Shown here one piece after another: positions 42,530 to 51,686 of a stretch of DNA of 64,000 nt (position 1 is the stretch's first letter; every line of letters starts with the position of its first letter). Both the position numbers and the translations under genes were made by a program. Where the stretch lies: the NCBI GenBank assembly GCA_963772825.1, contig CAVYYX010000012.1, positions 261,487-325,486 of the forward strand. The letters are read 5' to 3'. The notes under the pieces were generated by a model. The model was not told where the DNA came from and did not search any database. It was given only the letters and a program-made list of their open reading frames with translations. Source of the stretch: Desertimonas sp963772825. GTDB taxonomy: Bacteria; Actinomycetota; Acidimicrobiia; Acidimicrobiales; Ilumatobacteraceae.

Positions 42530-45153
42530 ATGCTGCTCGACCTGGCGATCATCCTGGTCGCAGCGAAGCTCGCCGCCGAGCTGTGCGAGCGGGTCAACGT
42601 GCCCGCCGTTGTCGGCGAGATCGTCGTCGGCATCGTCATCGGGCCGTCCGTGCTCGGCTGGATCCCGGCGCACAGCGAGCCGATCATCGCCCTCGCCGAA
42701 CTCGGCGTGCTGCTCCTGCTCGTCCAGGTCGGCATGGAGATGGACCTCGCCGAACTGGGTCGTGTCGGGCGCGCCTCGATGGCGGTCGCCGTGATCGGCG
42801 TCGCTGTGCCGTTCGTCCTCGGCAGCGGCGTCGCCCTCGGGTTCGGCGAGACCGGCAACACCGCCTTGTTCATCGGTGCCGCGCTCACGGCCACCAGCGT
42901 CGGGATCACGGCGCGGGTGTTCGGTGACCTACGAGCGCTGGCCACCACCGAGGCGCGGGTCGTGCTCGGGCGCGGCCGTCGCCGACGACGTCCTCGGCCT
43001 GCTCATCCTCACCGTCGTCGTCAAGGTCGTGACGGGCGGCGACGTGAGTCCAGCATCGATCCTCGGGACCATCGGCGCAGCCGTCGGGTTTCTCGTCATC
43101 GCCACGGCCGCCGGAGTGGTGGCCGTGCCGGCCGGCTTCCGGGCGATCGAACGGTGGTCGAAGTCATCGGCGACGCTCGTCGTCGTCGCCCTCGGATTCG
43201 TGCTGGCATTCTCGTGGGCCGCCTCGTGGGCCAACCTGGCGCCGATCATCGGAGCGTTCGTCGCCGGCCTGGCGATCGGGCGCAGCGACCACCACGCCCG
43301 CATCGAGCGCGAGTTCGGCTCGGTCGCCAACGTGTTGATCCCCGTGTTCTTCGTGCAGATCGGGCTCGACGCCGACCTCGCGGCGATGGCCAAGCCGGCG
43401 GTCCTCGGCCTCGCCGCGGCGCTGCTCATCGTCGGGATCGTCGGCAAGCTCGCCTCGGCCGGCGGGACCGGCGAGCTCGCGTGTCGACCGGCTGCTCGTG
43501 GGCATCGGCATGATCCCGCGTGGCGAGGTCGGGATCATCTTCGCCTCGATCGGACTCGCCGAGGGCATCTTCGGCGACGACCAGTACGCCGCCCTGCTGA
43601 TCGTCATCCTCGTCACCACCCTGATGACGCCGCCGTTGCTCCGTTGGCGCATCGCCCGATTGCGCGTCGACGACGCGACGATCGACGATGGCGACAGCGG
43701 CGGCGACTGGGACATCGCCGTGGTCGGCGACCGGATCGTGCTGCGCGGCCGCCCACCGACCGCCGACACCGTGCCAGTCGCTCTCCAGGTTGCTCGCCTG
43801 GCCCCGCTCGCTACCCCCGACTCGACGGTCGTCGACTGGTTCGGGGCACGGTCGGCGAGGAACCTCGACTGGCGACCCGCCGACACGGAAGGATTGCTCG
43901 AAGTGCTCCGCACGGGCGACGCCCGCAGCCTGCGCTTCCTCGACGTCACCGGCGTGCTCGATCGGGCGTTGCCCGAGGTGGGCGAGTCACTCGCCCGGCG
44001 ACGCGCCGATCCAGGTGAGCTCGATCCGACGCGCATCCTGCAGCTGCCGACGGTGCAGCGGATCGAGGACGATGCCAGCCGCACGACGTTGCTCGCCGCC
44101 CTCGTCGCCGATGTGTGCTCGACGGGTGCGCCAGGGTGTGCCGCGTCGCTGGCGGCGCGGCTCGATCCCGACACGGCCACCCACGTCGTCGACGCCGTGC
44201 ACGGTTCGGAGCTGCTCGCCGGCGCCTTGGCCAACCCCGATGCGTTGGGCGAGGCCAGCATCCTCCAACTCGCCGAGCATTTCGGCGGCGCTGATGCCGT
44301 CGACGCAGCTCACGAGCTCGCCGCCACCCACCTCGACGAGGACGATTGGCGCCGCAAGGAGCTCGACGAGATCCGCGACCGGCTGCACACTGCGCTGTCG
44401 CACCCCGCGCTGCGGGCCGGAACAGCGACGCTCGTCGACACCCGCCGCCATGACGCCATCCGCACGCTCGGGCCGCACGCCGACGTCGCCCGTCAGCGAT
44501 TGGAGAAAGCCTCACCGACGTTCCTCGTGTCCCACGATCCGGCGGAGCTCGCTCGCCAGGCTTCGTTGGTGGGCCTGCGGCCACGTCGCGGTGTCGTCCG
44601 TGTGGTCATCGACGACCTCGCCGATCCCGAGATGTACCGCATCGACGTGTCGTGCCGCGATCGCCCCGGACTGTTCGCCCGGCTGACCGACGCGATCGCC
44701 GGCGCCGACCTCGATGTCGTCGCCGCCTCGCTGACGACGTGGCCGGACGGCGCGGTGCTCGACTCGTTCGTGGTGCGCGGCAGCACGCGTCCTGATGCCG
44801 GCCGGATGACGGAGCGGATGGAGCGCCGGCTGAAGGGGAAGATCGACCTTGCCTCGCTCGTTGACGTCGAGGTCTTCTTCGACGACAGCGTGTTCCCGTG
44901 GCACACGCAGTGCGTCGTCCGTGGCGCCGACCGGCGTGGGTTGTTGGCGGCGATCGCTGCGGCGTTCGATGCCGCCAAGGTCGACGTGCACGCGGCGAGC
45001 GTCGGTAGCAACGTCGAGGACCTCGTCGAGAACCGCTTCCAGGTCACCGATCGCCATGGCCGCAAGCTCGGCGAGCGCGGCCGCAGGGACGTGCTCGCGG
45101 CGTTCGGCCGCGCTAACCTGAACCTCTGTCTTCGGCGCGAGCCCGCCAAATAA
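42530..45153 (+). CDS. CPA2-type cation/proton antiporter fused to a GlnD-like regulatory half with two ACT domains (two frameshifts)
   Basis: About 874 residues after correcting two indels (near GGG 42968-42970 and between 43452 and 43490). Residues 1 to about 373 are a CPA2 antiporter: VPAVVGEIVVGIVIGPSVLG, LTATSVGITARVFGDL, GAAVADDVLGLLILTVVVKV, GMIPRGEVGIIFASIGLAEG. Residues of about 393-650 resemble the GlnD region between the nucleotidyltransferase and ACT domains, with the HD domain reduced to LLAALVADVCSTG, lacking the HD pair. Two ACT domains follow at about 700 (RIDVSCRDRPGLFARLTDAI) and 790 (QCVVRGADRRGLLAAIAAAF). It precedes amt. Suggested role: antiporter gated by glutamine or another amino acid; this is inference. 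Confidence 0.8.
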
Positions 45154-45161
45154 CACGACCG

Positions 45162-45188
45162 GAAACACTTCGGCGACTCGCCCGAAAC
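45162..45188 (+). promoter_or_regulatory. GlnR-like box upstream of amt
   Basis: GAAAC (45162), GCGAC (45173) and GAAAC (45184) are spaced 11 bp apart, the arrangement of the actinobacterial GlnR site, which alternates GTnAC and GaAAC half-sites. Three of four half-sites are recognisable, one with a single mismatch. The amt start is 68 nt downstream. Confidence 0.45.
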
Positions 45189-45255
45189 GCCGCACTCGTA
45201 CTGTCGCCGCAGTCGCCGGATCAGGCTGGCGACGGGGTTCCGTCGGAGGTAGCGG

Positions 45256-46672
45256 ATGAACGTGTCGGGTCTCTCGCTGGTCGCCCAGGCCGAGGAGGTG
45301 GCATCCCTTGCGGGCCAGATCAACATGCTGTGGGTGGTTATCGGGGCGATCTTGGTGATCTTCATGCAGGCCGGGTTCGCCCTCGTGGAAACCGGCTTTT
45401 CTCGCGCCAAGCACGCCGCTCACGTCGTCAGCACGAACTTCGCCATCTTCGGGCTCGGGTTCATCGGCTTCTTCCTGATCGGCTTCCCGTTGTCGCTCAG
45501 CGCCCTCGACATGTCTGGCTACTTCGGTGGCTATGGCGCGGCGGTCGGCAGCCCGTTGATCGGGGATGGCAACTGGATCTTCCTGTTCAAGGGCGGCTGG
45601 GCGCTGTCCGGCGGCGGCATCGACGCCGGCGTCGTCGCTCTGTTCATCTACATGGTCGCCTTCATGGACACGTCGCCACGATCCCGACGGGGGCGATGGC
45701 CGAACGGTGGAAGTCGGGCAGCTTCGTCGTGTGGGGCATCTTCTGTGGCGCCCTCTACTACCCGCTGTTCGCCGCTGGACATGGGGCGGTGGCTGGCTGT
45801 CGAAGCTGGGACACTGCCCGGTACGTCGACTTCGCCGGCTCGGGCGTCGTGCACACGGTCGGAGGTGTTGCTGCCCTCGCCGGAGCGCTCGTGCTCGGTC
45901 CACGCATCGGCAAGTTCGACGCCGAACGGCAAGCCACGGACGATCGCCGGGCACCACATCCCGATGGCGATGCTCGGCACGTTCATCCTGCTGTTCGGCT
46001 GGTTCGGCTTCAACGCCGCCTCTGAGCTCGCCGCTGACCGCCGTCATTCGCCGTCGTCGCCGACGAACACGACGATCGCCGGAGCGTTCGGCGCCATCGT
46101 GGCGATGGTGGTCACCTGGTTCAAGGCCGGCAAGCCGGATGCGGGCATGATGGCCAACGGCATGCTCGCCGGACTCGTCGCCATCACCGCCGTGTGCCTT
46201 CGTGTTCAACCCGATCGGCTCTCTGATCGTCGGCGTGATCGCCGGCGGCATCGTCATTGAGGGATCTGGTCTCGTGGAGCGCATGCAGATCGACGACCCC
46301 GTCGGCGCTATCGCCGTCCACGGCGTCTGCGGCACGTTCGGCGTCATTGCCGTCGGCCTGTTCGCCGCCAAAGACGTCGATGGTGTACGTCAAGCAAGGT
46401 CTGCTGTGGGGTGGAACGCCAGGCAGCTCGGTAGCCAGCTGATCGGCGCCGTGGCTCCGGCGTGGACGGTCGGCATCGCGAGCATCCTGTTCTTCCTGCT
46501 CAAGCGCTTCACCGGGCTGCGGGTGCCGGAGGCCGAGGAGTACGAAGGGCTGGACATCCACGAGCACGGGATGCCGGGGTACGCCGGCGACGTCGTGCCG
46601 CCCCCGGCACCGGCAGCTCCGCTGGAGCCGGCCGTGCCGACGTTCGAGCCGGAGCCGGCCTTCGCCGGTTGA
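45256..46672 (+). CDS. amt: Ammonium transporter Amt (several frameshifts)
   Basis: The pieces together cover a whole Amt: MLWVVIGAILVIFMQAGFAL, VETGFSRAKHAAHVVSTNFA, GAMAERWKSGSFVVWGIFCG, VDFAGSGVVHTVGGVAALAG, HHIPMAMLGTFILLFGWFGF, then GAIAVHGVCGTFGVIAVGLF with the pore histidine. At least four frame changes between about 45670 and 46200 are needed, so either this stretch is poorly sequenced or the gene is decayed. The Pro/Glu-rich C-terminal tail (VVPPPAPAAPLEPAVPTFEP) is longer than usual. A GlnR-like box lies upstream and the antiporter-ACT fusion precedes it; no glnB gene follows. Confidence 0.85.
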
Positions 46673-46742
46673 GGTCGGCGCGGTCCTGCTGCCGCTCCCG
46701 CTTCGTGCGGGGCGGCAGCGATCGACGGAACCCGCGCCGGAG

Positions 46743-47455
46743 ATGTCGCCAGGCGGTCGTCGCTGTCGCCCATTCTCGCCATCGAACATCGGAGGAGTTC
46801 GTCCGGCTGCTCGCCGAGGAGGGTTACGACGTCGTCTCCATCGCCGTGCGTCGATCGCTGATCGAAGAGCTGGCGACGATCGCCCCAGACGTCGTCGTCG
46901 TCGACGCTGCAGCACGATGACTTCGACGTGTTGCGCTTGTGCCGCGACGTCCGTCTCTCGATGAGGACACGAATCGTCGTGCTGCCGCCGGCAAGTGCCG
47001 ACGATCCGTGGGCGATGGATGTGTTGCACGCCGGCGCCGACGAAGTTCTCGACGTCGCAGCCTCGGAGGCGATGGTCGTGCCCGGATGATGGCGACGTTC
47101 GCAGCGGACCGGTGCGTGATCGTGGGCCCGGGCAAGCTCGTCATCGGCGACCTCGTCGTCGACCTCGAGGGCCACTCGTGTGGTCATCGGCGGCGACATC
47201 GTGCGCTTTCCCCTGCGCTTGTTCCGCATGCTCGCCGAGCTGGCCCGCCGGCCGAACATCGTCGTGACGTGCGACGAGCTGCTCCACGACGTGTGGGGGG
47301 TCGACCCGCTCCCCGCCCACCGCCGCCGGCTGCGGGTGGCGGTGAGTGCGATCCGCAGCCTGCTCGGGCACGGACCGCAGCGACCGCGCATCGAGACGGT
47401 TGTGCGCGTCGGCTATCGCCTGGTCACCACCTCGATGCCCGGCACGGCAGCTTGA
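46743..47455 (+). CDS. OmpR/PhoB-type response regulator (frameshifted)
   Basis: Reading across frames gives a receiver-like domain (AVVAVAHSRHRTSEEFVRLL; ELATIAPDVVVVDAA; RIVVLPPASADDPWAM) and a winged-helix DNA-binding domain (RFPLRLFRMLAELARRPNIV; CDELLHDVWGVDP; LRVAVSAIRSLLGHGPQRPR; VVRVGYRLVTTS). At least three indels are needed. No sensor kinase is adjacent. GlnR, the actinobacterial nitrogen regulator, is also an orphan OmpR-type protein with an atypical receiver domain, but this protein is not clearly GlnR. Its place behind amt makes it a candidate regulator of the block. Confidence 0.7.
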
Positions 47456-47549
47456 CGGTCGCTCCGCAGTTTGGCAAGTGACCTGTCAGTCAGGATCGCT
47501 TGGGTCACCGAATTGGTCGTGTGTCGACCCGTCCGGTGACTCAGGCGTG

Positions 47550-47889
47550 ACCATCGCGCAGCGCCGGCGCGCAGACTGGCCGTGGTCGTCAGCAGCAAGG
47601 GCATGGCGTCCACGAATCGCTCCGGTGGCATCGTCCATTCGATCGCCTCGCTCGCGTCGTCGGTCGGATCAGCGAAGAACTCGGCGCGATCTCCCGTTCA
47701 TCCCGGCTTCGACGAGGCGCACCGGGACGCCTTCCAGCCAGTCGCTGAGGACGGTGTCGGTCGCCTCGCCCGTCCCGTCACGGACCCCCAACGTCGATCG
47801 CCATGCACGCCGTCGTCCTGGATCTCGACGGCGGGAAGGCGCTCACCCTGCATCGACTTCACGGGGTACCGCCAAAGCTGGGCGACCAC
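47550..47889 (-). pseudogene. MOSC N-terminal domain protein, truncated remnant
   Basis: From GTG 47889 the product reads VVAQLWRYPVKSMQGERLPA and VEIQDDGVHGDRRWG, the MOSC_N signature. After a frame change comes TVLSDWLEGVPVRLVEAGMN, and after another DPTDDASEAIEWTMPPERFV with LLLTTTASLRAGA. The molybdenum-cofactor-binding MOSC domain that should follow, with its cysteine, is absent, because the regulator gene ends at 47455. So this is a 3'-truncated and frameshifted remnant. Confidence 0.7.
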
Positions 47890-47935
47890 CGCCTCACTCG
47901 ACGTCACCGGCGTTCTGCGGCTCACCCTCGGCAGG

Positions 47936-48430
47936 CTAGATGGCGAGCCCGTCGACCACCTCGACGCCGGCCAACTCGAGCAGCATCGCCGGTGGCCCGA
48001 CGACCTTGCATCGGCGGCTGCCTCCGCCGACGACGATTCGTTCCCGTTGGACCACCGCCGCGTCAACCCAGATCGGCAGGTCGTGCGGAACGGCGAACGG
48101 CGTGACCCCGCCGATCGTCATGCCGGTGAGCGCCGTCGTCGTGTCGGCGGGAGCGAACGACGCCTTGCGCGTGCCGAGGCGCGCCCGGACCGCCTTGTTG
48201 ACGTCGAGGCGGGTGTTCGCGAGCACCACGCACAGGGCAAAGCGCGGCGGATCGCTCTTGCCGATCACGACGATGGCGTTCGCCGAGTCTTCCAGCGCGT
48301 AGCCGTAGGCCGCGCAGAACGCTGCGGTGTCGGCGAGCTCGGGGTCGCAATCGACGATGTCCACGCCCGGCGTCGCCAACCCATCGACCCGTTGGCGAAC
48401 GGCGGCTTCGATGGCGTCGTCCGCGCTCAC
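47936..48430 (-). CDS. YbaK/ProX-type aminoacyl-tRNA deacylase
   Basis: A 164-residue protein of the YbaK/EbsC family, which hydrolyses mischarged tRNA such as Cys-tRNA(Pro). Motifs are NAIVVIGKSDPPRFALCVVL, NTRLDVNKAVRARLGTRKAS and GMTIGGVTPFAVPHDLPIWV, including the conserved lysine and the GGVTPFG-like loop. It is followed two bases later on the minus strand's upstream side by ltrA, so both may be cotranscribed. Confidence 0.9.
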   Translation of the reverse strand: MSADDAIEAAVRQRVDGLATPGVDIVDCDPELADTAAFCAAYGYALEDSANAIVVIGKSDPPRFALCVVLANTRLDVNKAVRARLGTRKASFAPADTTTALTGMTIGGVTPFAVPHDLPIWVDAAVVQRERIVVGGGSRRCKVVGPPAMLLELAGVEVVDGLAI

Positions 48431-48432
48431 GA

Positions 48433-49653
48433 TCAGGCCACCTCCACGCCGAGGCGCCGGTCGAGCACGATCCCTTGGACGATCGTGCCGGCGACGAAAA
48501 TCAGCGCCGTGCCGACGATCGCCACGTACATCGGGGCAATCAACCCGAGCAGCAGCACGGACGCGAACTTGACGGCTTCGACGGGCAGCAGCCGGCGCTC
48601 GCGCACCGATCGCGCGTTGGCGACGGAGATCGTGAAGCCGCCGACCGCGACCGCAAGCGGGACGGTGATGGCGAGGGCGGCGACCCTGTCGGTGACGTCT
48701 GGTGATCCGGCGGCGGCGTCGACGGCGACGTGCACGCCGGCACCGAAGGCGGCCAGCCCGGCGAACACCGGGAGGTGGCCGTAGCCCCAGAAGAAGGCTC
48801 CGTGAAGCCGGTCGATCTCCGGCTCGTCATCGCGGCCGAAGTAGCTCCACCACACGGCGAAGGCGATCACCAGCGCCGCGGCCGCCACGACCAGCACGTC
48901 GAAGTCGATGCCGATGGCATCGATCGCCTCGCGCACGGCGACCGTCGACGACAGGATCACCTCGCCGAGGACGATGATCGTGAACAGGCCGAATCGTTCG
49001 GCGAGGTGTCCCGGGTGGAACTGCTGGGCGGGGGCGGCTCGCTCCGCCCAGAGTGGGATGGCGAGCTCGATGAGCGCGAGCACCGCGAAACTGGCGAGAC
49101 CGACCGGCCGATCGTTGGGCAGGGCGAGGCGCAACAGCCACACCACCTGGACGGCCGTGATGCCGATGACGTAACGCAGTGCCCGGCGTCGATGGGCCGG
49201 TTGGTCGCGCGCTACGCGCAGCCACATCCCGACGAGCCCGAGGCGCATCACGACGTAGCCGATCGTCATCGTCGTGAAGTCGAAGTGCTCCATCGCGTCG
49301 TGGACGCCGGCGGCGAGCACGAGCACGCCCGCCATCTGCACGAGCGTGAGCAAGCGGAACGGGACGTCATCGGAGTCATGGCCGCTGGCGAACCAGACGT
49401 AGGTCACCCATGCCCACCAGATGCCGAAGAAGGTGGCGGCGAATCCGATGACCCCATCGGCGAAGCGGCGCTCGACGATGAGGTGGTGCAGCTCCGACGA
49501 GAGCTGGGCGACGGCGACGACGAAGCACAGGTCGTAGAACAGTTCGAGCGAGGTGGCGGTGCGATGTGGCTCCTCGGCCCAGCGGACGACGGCCCCAGTG
49601 CGCCGGCCGGGACGCCGGATCGTCGAAGCGAGGATCGTCGAAGCACGCTCCAT
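48433..49653 (-). CDS. LtrA family membrane protein (low temperature requirement A)
   Basis: A 406-residue integral membrane protein with about ten to twelve spans and the LtrA signature: RTATSLELFYDLCFVVAVAQ near the start, FFGIWWAWVTYVWFASGHDS, HLAERFGLFTIIVLGEVILS and WWSYFGRDDEPEIDRLHGAF. The family was named from Listeria growth at low temperature; molecular function is unknown. ATG 49653 lies 7 bases after the upstream Nudix stop at 49660, so they are probably one transcript. Confidence 0.92.
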   Translation of the reverse strand: MERASTILASTIRRPGRRTGAVVRWAEEPHRTATSLELFYDLCFVVAVAQLSSELHHLIVERRFADGVIGFAATFFGIWWAWVTYVWFASGHDSDDVPFRLLTLVQMAGVLVLAAGVHDAMEHFDFTTMTIGYVVMRLGLVGMWLRVARDQPAHRRRALRYVIGITAVQVVWLLRLALPNDRPVGLASFAVLALIELAIPLWAERAAPAQQFHPGHLAERFGLFTIIVLGEVILSSTVAVREAIDAIGIDFDVLVVAAAALVIAFAVWWSYFGRDDEPEIDRLHGAFFWGYGHLPVFAGLAAFGAGVHVAVDAAAGSPDVTDRVAALAITVPLAVAVGGFTISVANARSVRERRLLPVEAVKFASVLLLGLIAPMYVAIVGTALIFVAGTIVQGIVLDRRLGVEVA

Positions 49654-49659
49654 CGGCGG

Positions 49660-50184
49660 CTACACCCCGGTCTCGATCGGTGCGTCGGGCGCCCCGTCAG
49701 CGAGCAGCGAGGCGACCAGGTGCGGGAGCTTCCGAGGGGCGAACAGTTCCGACTCCGTGGGCACGAACGATGCCAGCTCGTCCTGGGTCCACCAGCGGAT
49801 CTCGTACAGGTTCTCGGCGCGCAGCTGCTCGACCGACAGTCGCGGTGCCGGCTCGAACGGTTCGACATTGACGAGATAGAAGCGGTCGTGCTGGCCGTCC
49901 CAGCAACCGTCGAGGAACGGGATGAGATGCACCCGCTCCCAGATCTGCGGGCCGATCGAGAAGTCATCGAGACCGAGTTCCTCGGCGAGCTCCCGGCGCA
50001 ACGCGGCGGTCACGTCTTCGTCGGGCTCGATGCCCCCGCCGGGCGTTCCCCAGACAGAGATCGGGGCCAAACCAACCTCAGGTCGATCGGGAAAGTCCCA
50101 GCGCACAAGCAAGATCCGAAGTTCCGGATCGATGATGACGGCACGTGCGGCCGAGCGGATTCTCAGCCCGTCCCCGAACGCCAC
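49660..50184 (-). CDS. Nudix hydrolase (second)
   Basis: About 174 residues with the Nudix box GGGIEPDEDVTAALRRELAE followed by ELG, so pyrophosphate-linked nucleotides are the likely substrates. The segment SAARAVIIDPELRILLVRWD begins the fold. GTG 50184 starts directly after the DUF3039 stop; GTG 50205, seven codons upstream, would overlap that gene by 20 bases and is also possible. Confidence 0.85.
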   Translation of the reverse strand: MAFGDGLRIRSAARAVIIDPELRILLVRWDFPDRPEVGLAPISVWGTPGGGIEPDEDVTAALRRELAEELGLDDFSIGPQIWERVHLIPFLDGCWDGQHDRFYLVNVEPFEPAPRLSVEQLRAENLYEIRWWTQDELASFVPTESELFAPRKLPHLVASLLADGAPDAPIETGV

Positions 50185-50185
50185 G

Positions 50186-50479
50186 TCACTCGTCTGGGGT
50201 CTCACCGAGGCCGTCGTTGATCGCCCGGTAGAGGTCGTAGACCGATCGGCACTTCTGACACACGGGCAGCTGCTGGGGATCGCGCGACGGTACCCAGACG
50301 AACCCGCACAGCGCCTCTACCGGAGTTCCGTAGATCCGCGCCTCGAGCACCTTGGCGGCGGCCGATTCGCCGGGGCCGACCTTGACGATGTGGGCATGCT
50401 TCGGGTCGTCGGTGTCCGGTGTCGCGTCGACGTCGGGCCGCGTCTCGACGGGAGCGGTCACCAGTTGCGGTTGAGCCAC
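50186..50479 (-). CDS. DUF3039 family protein
   Basis: A 97-residue soluble protein. Features are AHIVKVGPGESAAAKVLEAR, then VEALCGFVWVPSRDPQQLPV with CQKCRSVYDLYRAI; the three cysteines (CG, CxxC) suggest a small zinc site. DUF3039 is widespread in actinobacteria, with no known role. GTG 50479 is preferred because the conserved region follows; an ATG at 50554 is in frame but adds an unconserved leader. Confidence 0.82.
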   Translation of the reverse strand: MAQPQLVTAPVETRPDVDATPDTDDPKHAHIVKVGPGESAAAKVLEARIYGTPVEALCGFVWVPSRDPQQLPVCQKCRSVYDLYRAINDGLGETPDE

Positions 50480-50561
50480 CCCGCCAGTCAACCAGCCCGG
50501 ACCGGCGCCTGGCGAGCAAAGTTCGAGCACACGGTGGGTAGTCGTGGTTAGCATGGAGTCC

Positions 50562-50690
50562 GTGCTCAGTGTCATCGTCACCGCTCTGGCTGCTGCAGCA
50601 GCCGCGGCTGCGATCATCGCCGCGCGTCCCGCGCCCGAACCGATTCCGGTCCGCGTCAAGCGGAGCTCGCGTCGCCGGCCGAGCCACTGA
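50562..50690 (+). CDS. Possible small single-span membrane protein (42 aa)
   Basis: GTG 50562 opens a 42-codon frame with an Ala-rich hydrophobic span (VIVTALAAAAAAAAIIAA) and a basic Pro/Arg-rich tail ending RRRPSH. TAGCAT lies seven bases before the start, like other leaderless genes here. It is divergent from the DUF3039 gene. The composition could arise by chance in high-GC DNA, so the call is weak. Confidence 0.4.
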   Translation: MLSVIVTALAAAAAAAAIIAARPAPEPIPVRVKRSSRRRPSH

Positions 50691-50705
50691 CGTCGTCGCC
50701 CGGTA

Positions 50706-51686
50706 CTACACGAGCCCGCGCAGCCACCACAGGCTGAGCGCCCAGGCGACTGCGAGCGTTCCGAGGGCGAGGGCTGCCCAGACCCACGTGCGTTCGGTGA
50801 CGACCTCCACCGCCTCGCCGAGGGTGTCCCCGAGGACGGCTTCGATGCGTTCGTAGGCGTCGGCGAGCTCCGTGGGAGTCGCCGCTTCGTAGGCTTGGCC
50901 ACCGGTCGTCTCGGCGACGGCGCGCAGCGGCTCGGGCTTGACGGGCACGGCGACGGACTCGCCGCTGTCGGGGTCGACGATCACTCCGTCCGGCGTTCCG
51001 AAGGCGATCGTGAACACGGGCACGCCTGCGGTGGCGGCGACCGCCGCGCCCTCCTCCGTCGTCGCGCCGAACGTCGTCTCACCGTCGGTGAGCAGGACGA
51101 TTGCGCCGGGAGTGACGTCGGCCTCGTTCGCCCTGGCGTCGCCTTGCAATTGGACGAGGAGGTTCGTGCTGACGATGAGGGCGTCGCCGATCGCTGTGGC
51201 GTCGTCGAGCTGCAAACCGGCGATCGCGTTGTCGAGGGTGGTCCGGTCGCGGGTCGGCTGGACCTCGACGGCAACCGAGCCGCTGAACGACACGAGCCCG
51301 ATCTCGACATCGTCGGCGACCTGGCTGACGAAGTCTGTGGCGGCCTGTTGGGCGGCGGCGAGACGATTGGGGGCGACGTCGGTCGCTTCCATCGACAGCG
51401 ACGTGTCGAGGGCGACGACGATGCGACCTTCACTGACGGTGCGCTCCGTCGTCGTGGTGATCGGTCTGGCGATGGCGATCACACCCGCCGACAGGCCGAG
51501 CAACTGCAAGCCGGCGACGACATGGCGGCGCCACTGCGGCCGGCGAGGCACGATCTCGTCGAGCAGATCGACCGTCGTGAACCGCAGCGTCGCGGCGCGG
51601 CGCCAGCGCAGCACAGCGACGTAGGCGACCGCCAGAGCGCCGACGACAAGCAGCAGCCACAGCCGTTGTGGCTCGAGAAAATTCAT
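50706..51686 (-). CDS. VWA-domain membrane protein (BatA-like)
   Basis: A 326-residue protein with an N-terminal BatA segment (LWLLLVVGALAVAYVAVL), second span (LLGLSAGVIAIARPI), a von Willebrand A domain with MIDAS motif VVALDTSLSMEATDVAP, then IVLLTDGETTFG, and a C-terminal span (WAALALGTLAVAWALSLWWL). It partners the DUF58 and MoxR proteins of this operon, a common set that assembles or activates envelope or metal-containing complexes. The ATG overlaps the DUF58 stop (ATGA). Confidence 0.9.
   Translation of the reverse strand: MNFLEPQRLWLLLVVGALAVAYVAVLRWRRAATLRFTTVDLLDEIVPRRPQWRRHVVAGLQLLGLSAGVIAIARPITTTTERTVSEGRIVVALDTSLSMEATDVAPNRLAAAQQAATDFVSQVADDVEIGLVSFSGSVAVEVQPTRDRTTLDNAIAGLQLDDATAIGDALIVSTNLLVQLQGDARANEADVTPGAIVLLTDGETTFGATTEEGAAVAATAGVPVFTIAFGTPDGVIVDPDSGESVAVPVKPEPLRAVAETTGGQAYEAATPTELADAYERIEAVLGDTLGEAVEVVTERTWVWAALALGTLAVAWALSLWWLRGLV

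Noticed and set aside
45144..45161. A fourth GlnR half-site in ATAAC upstream of the three listed
   Set aside because: Its spacing to the next GAAAC is one base too long.
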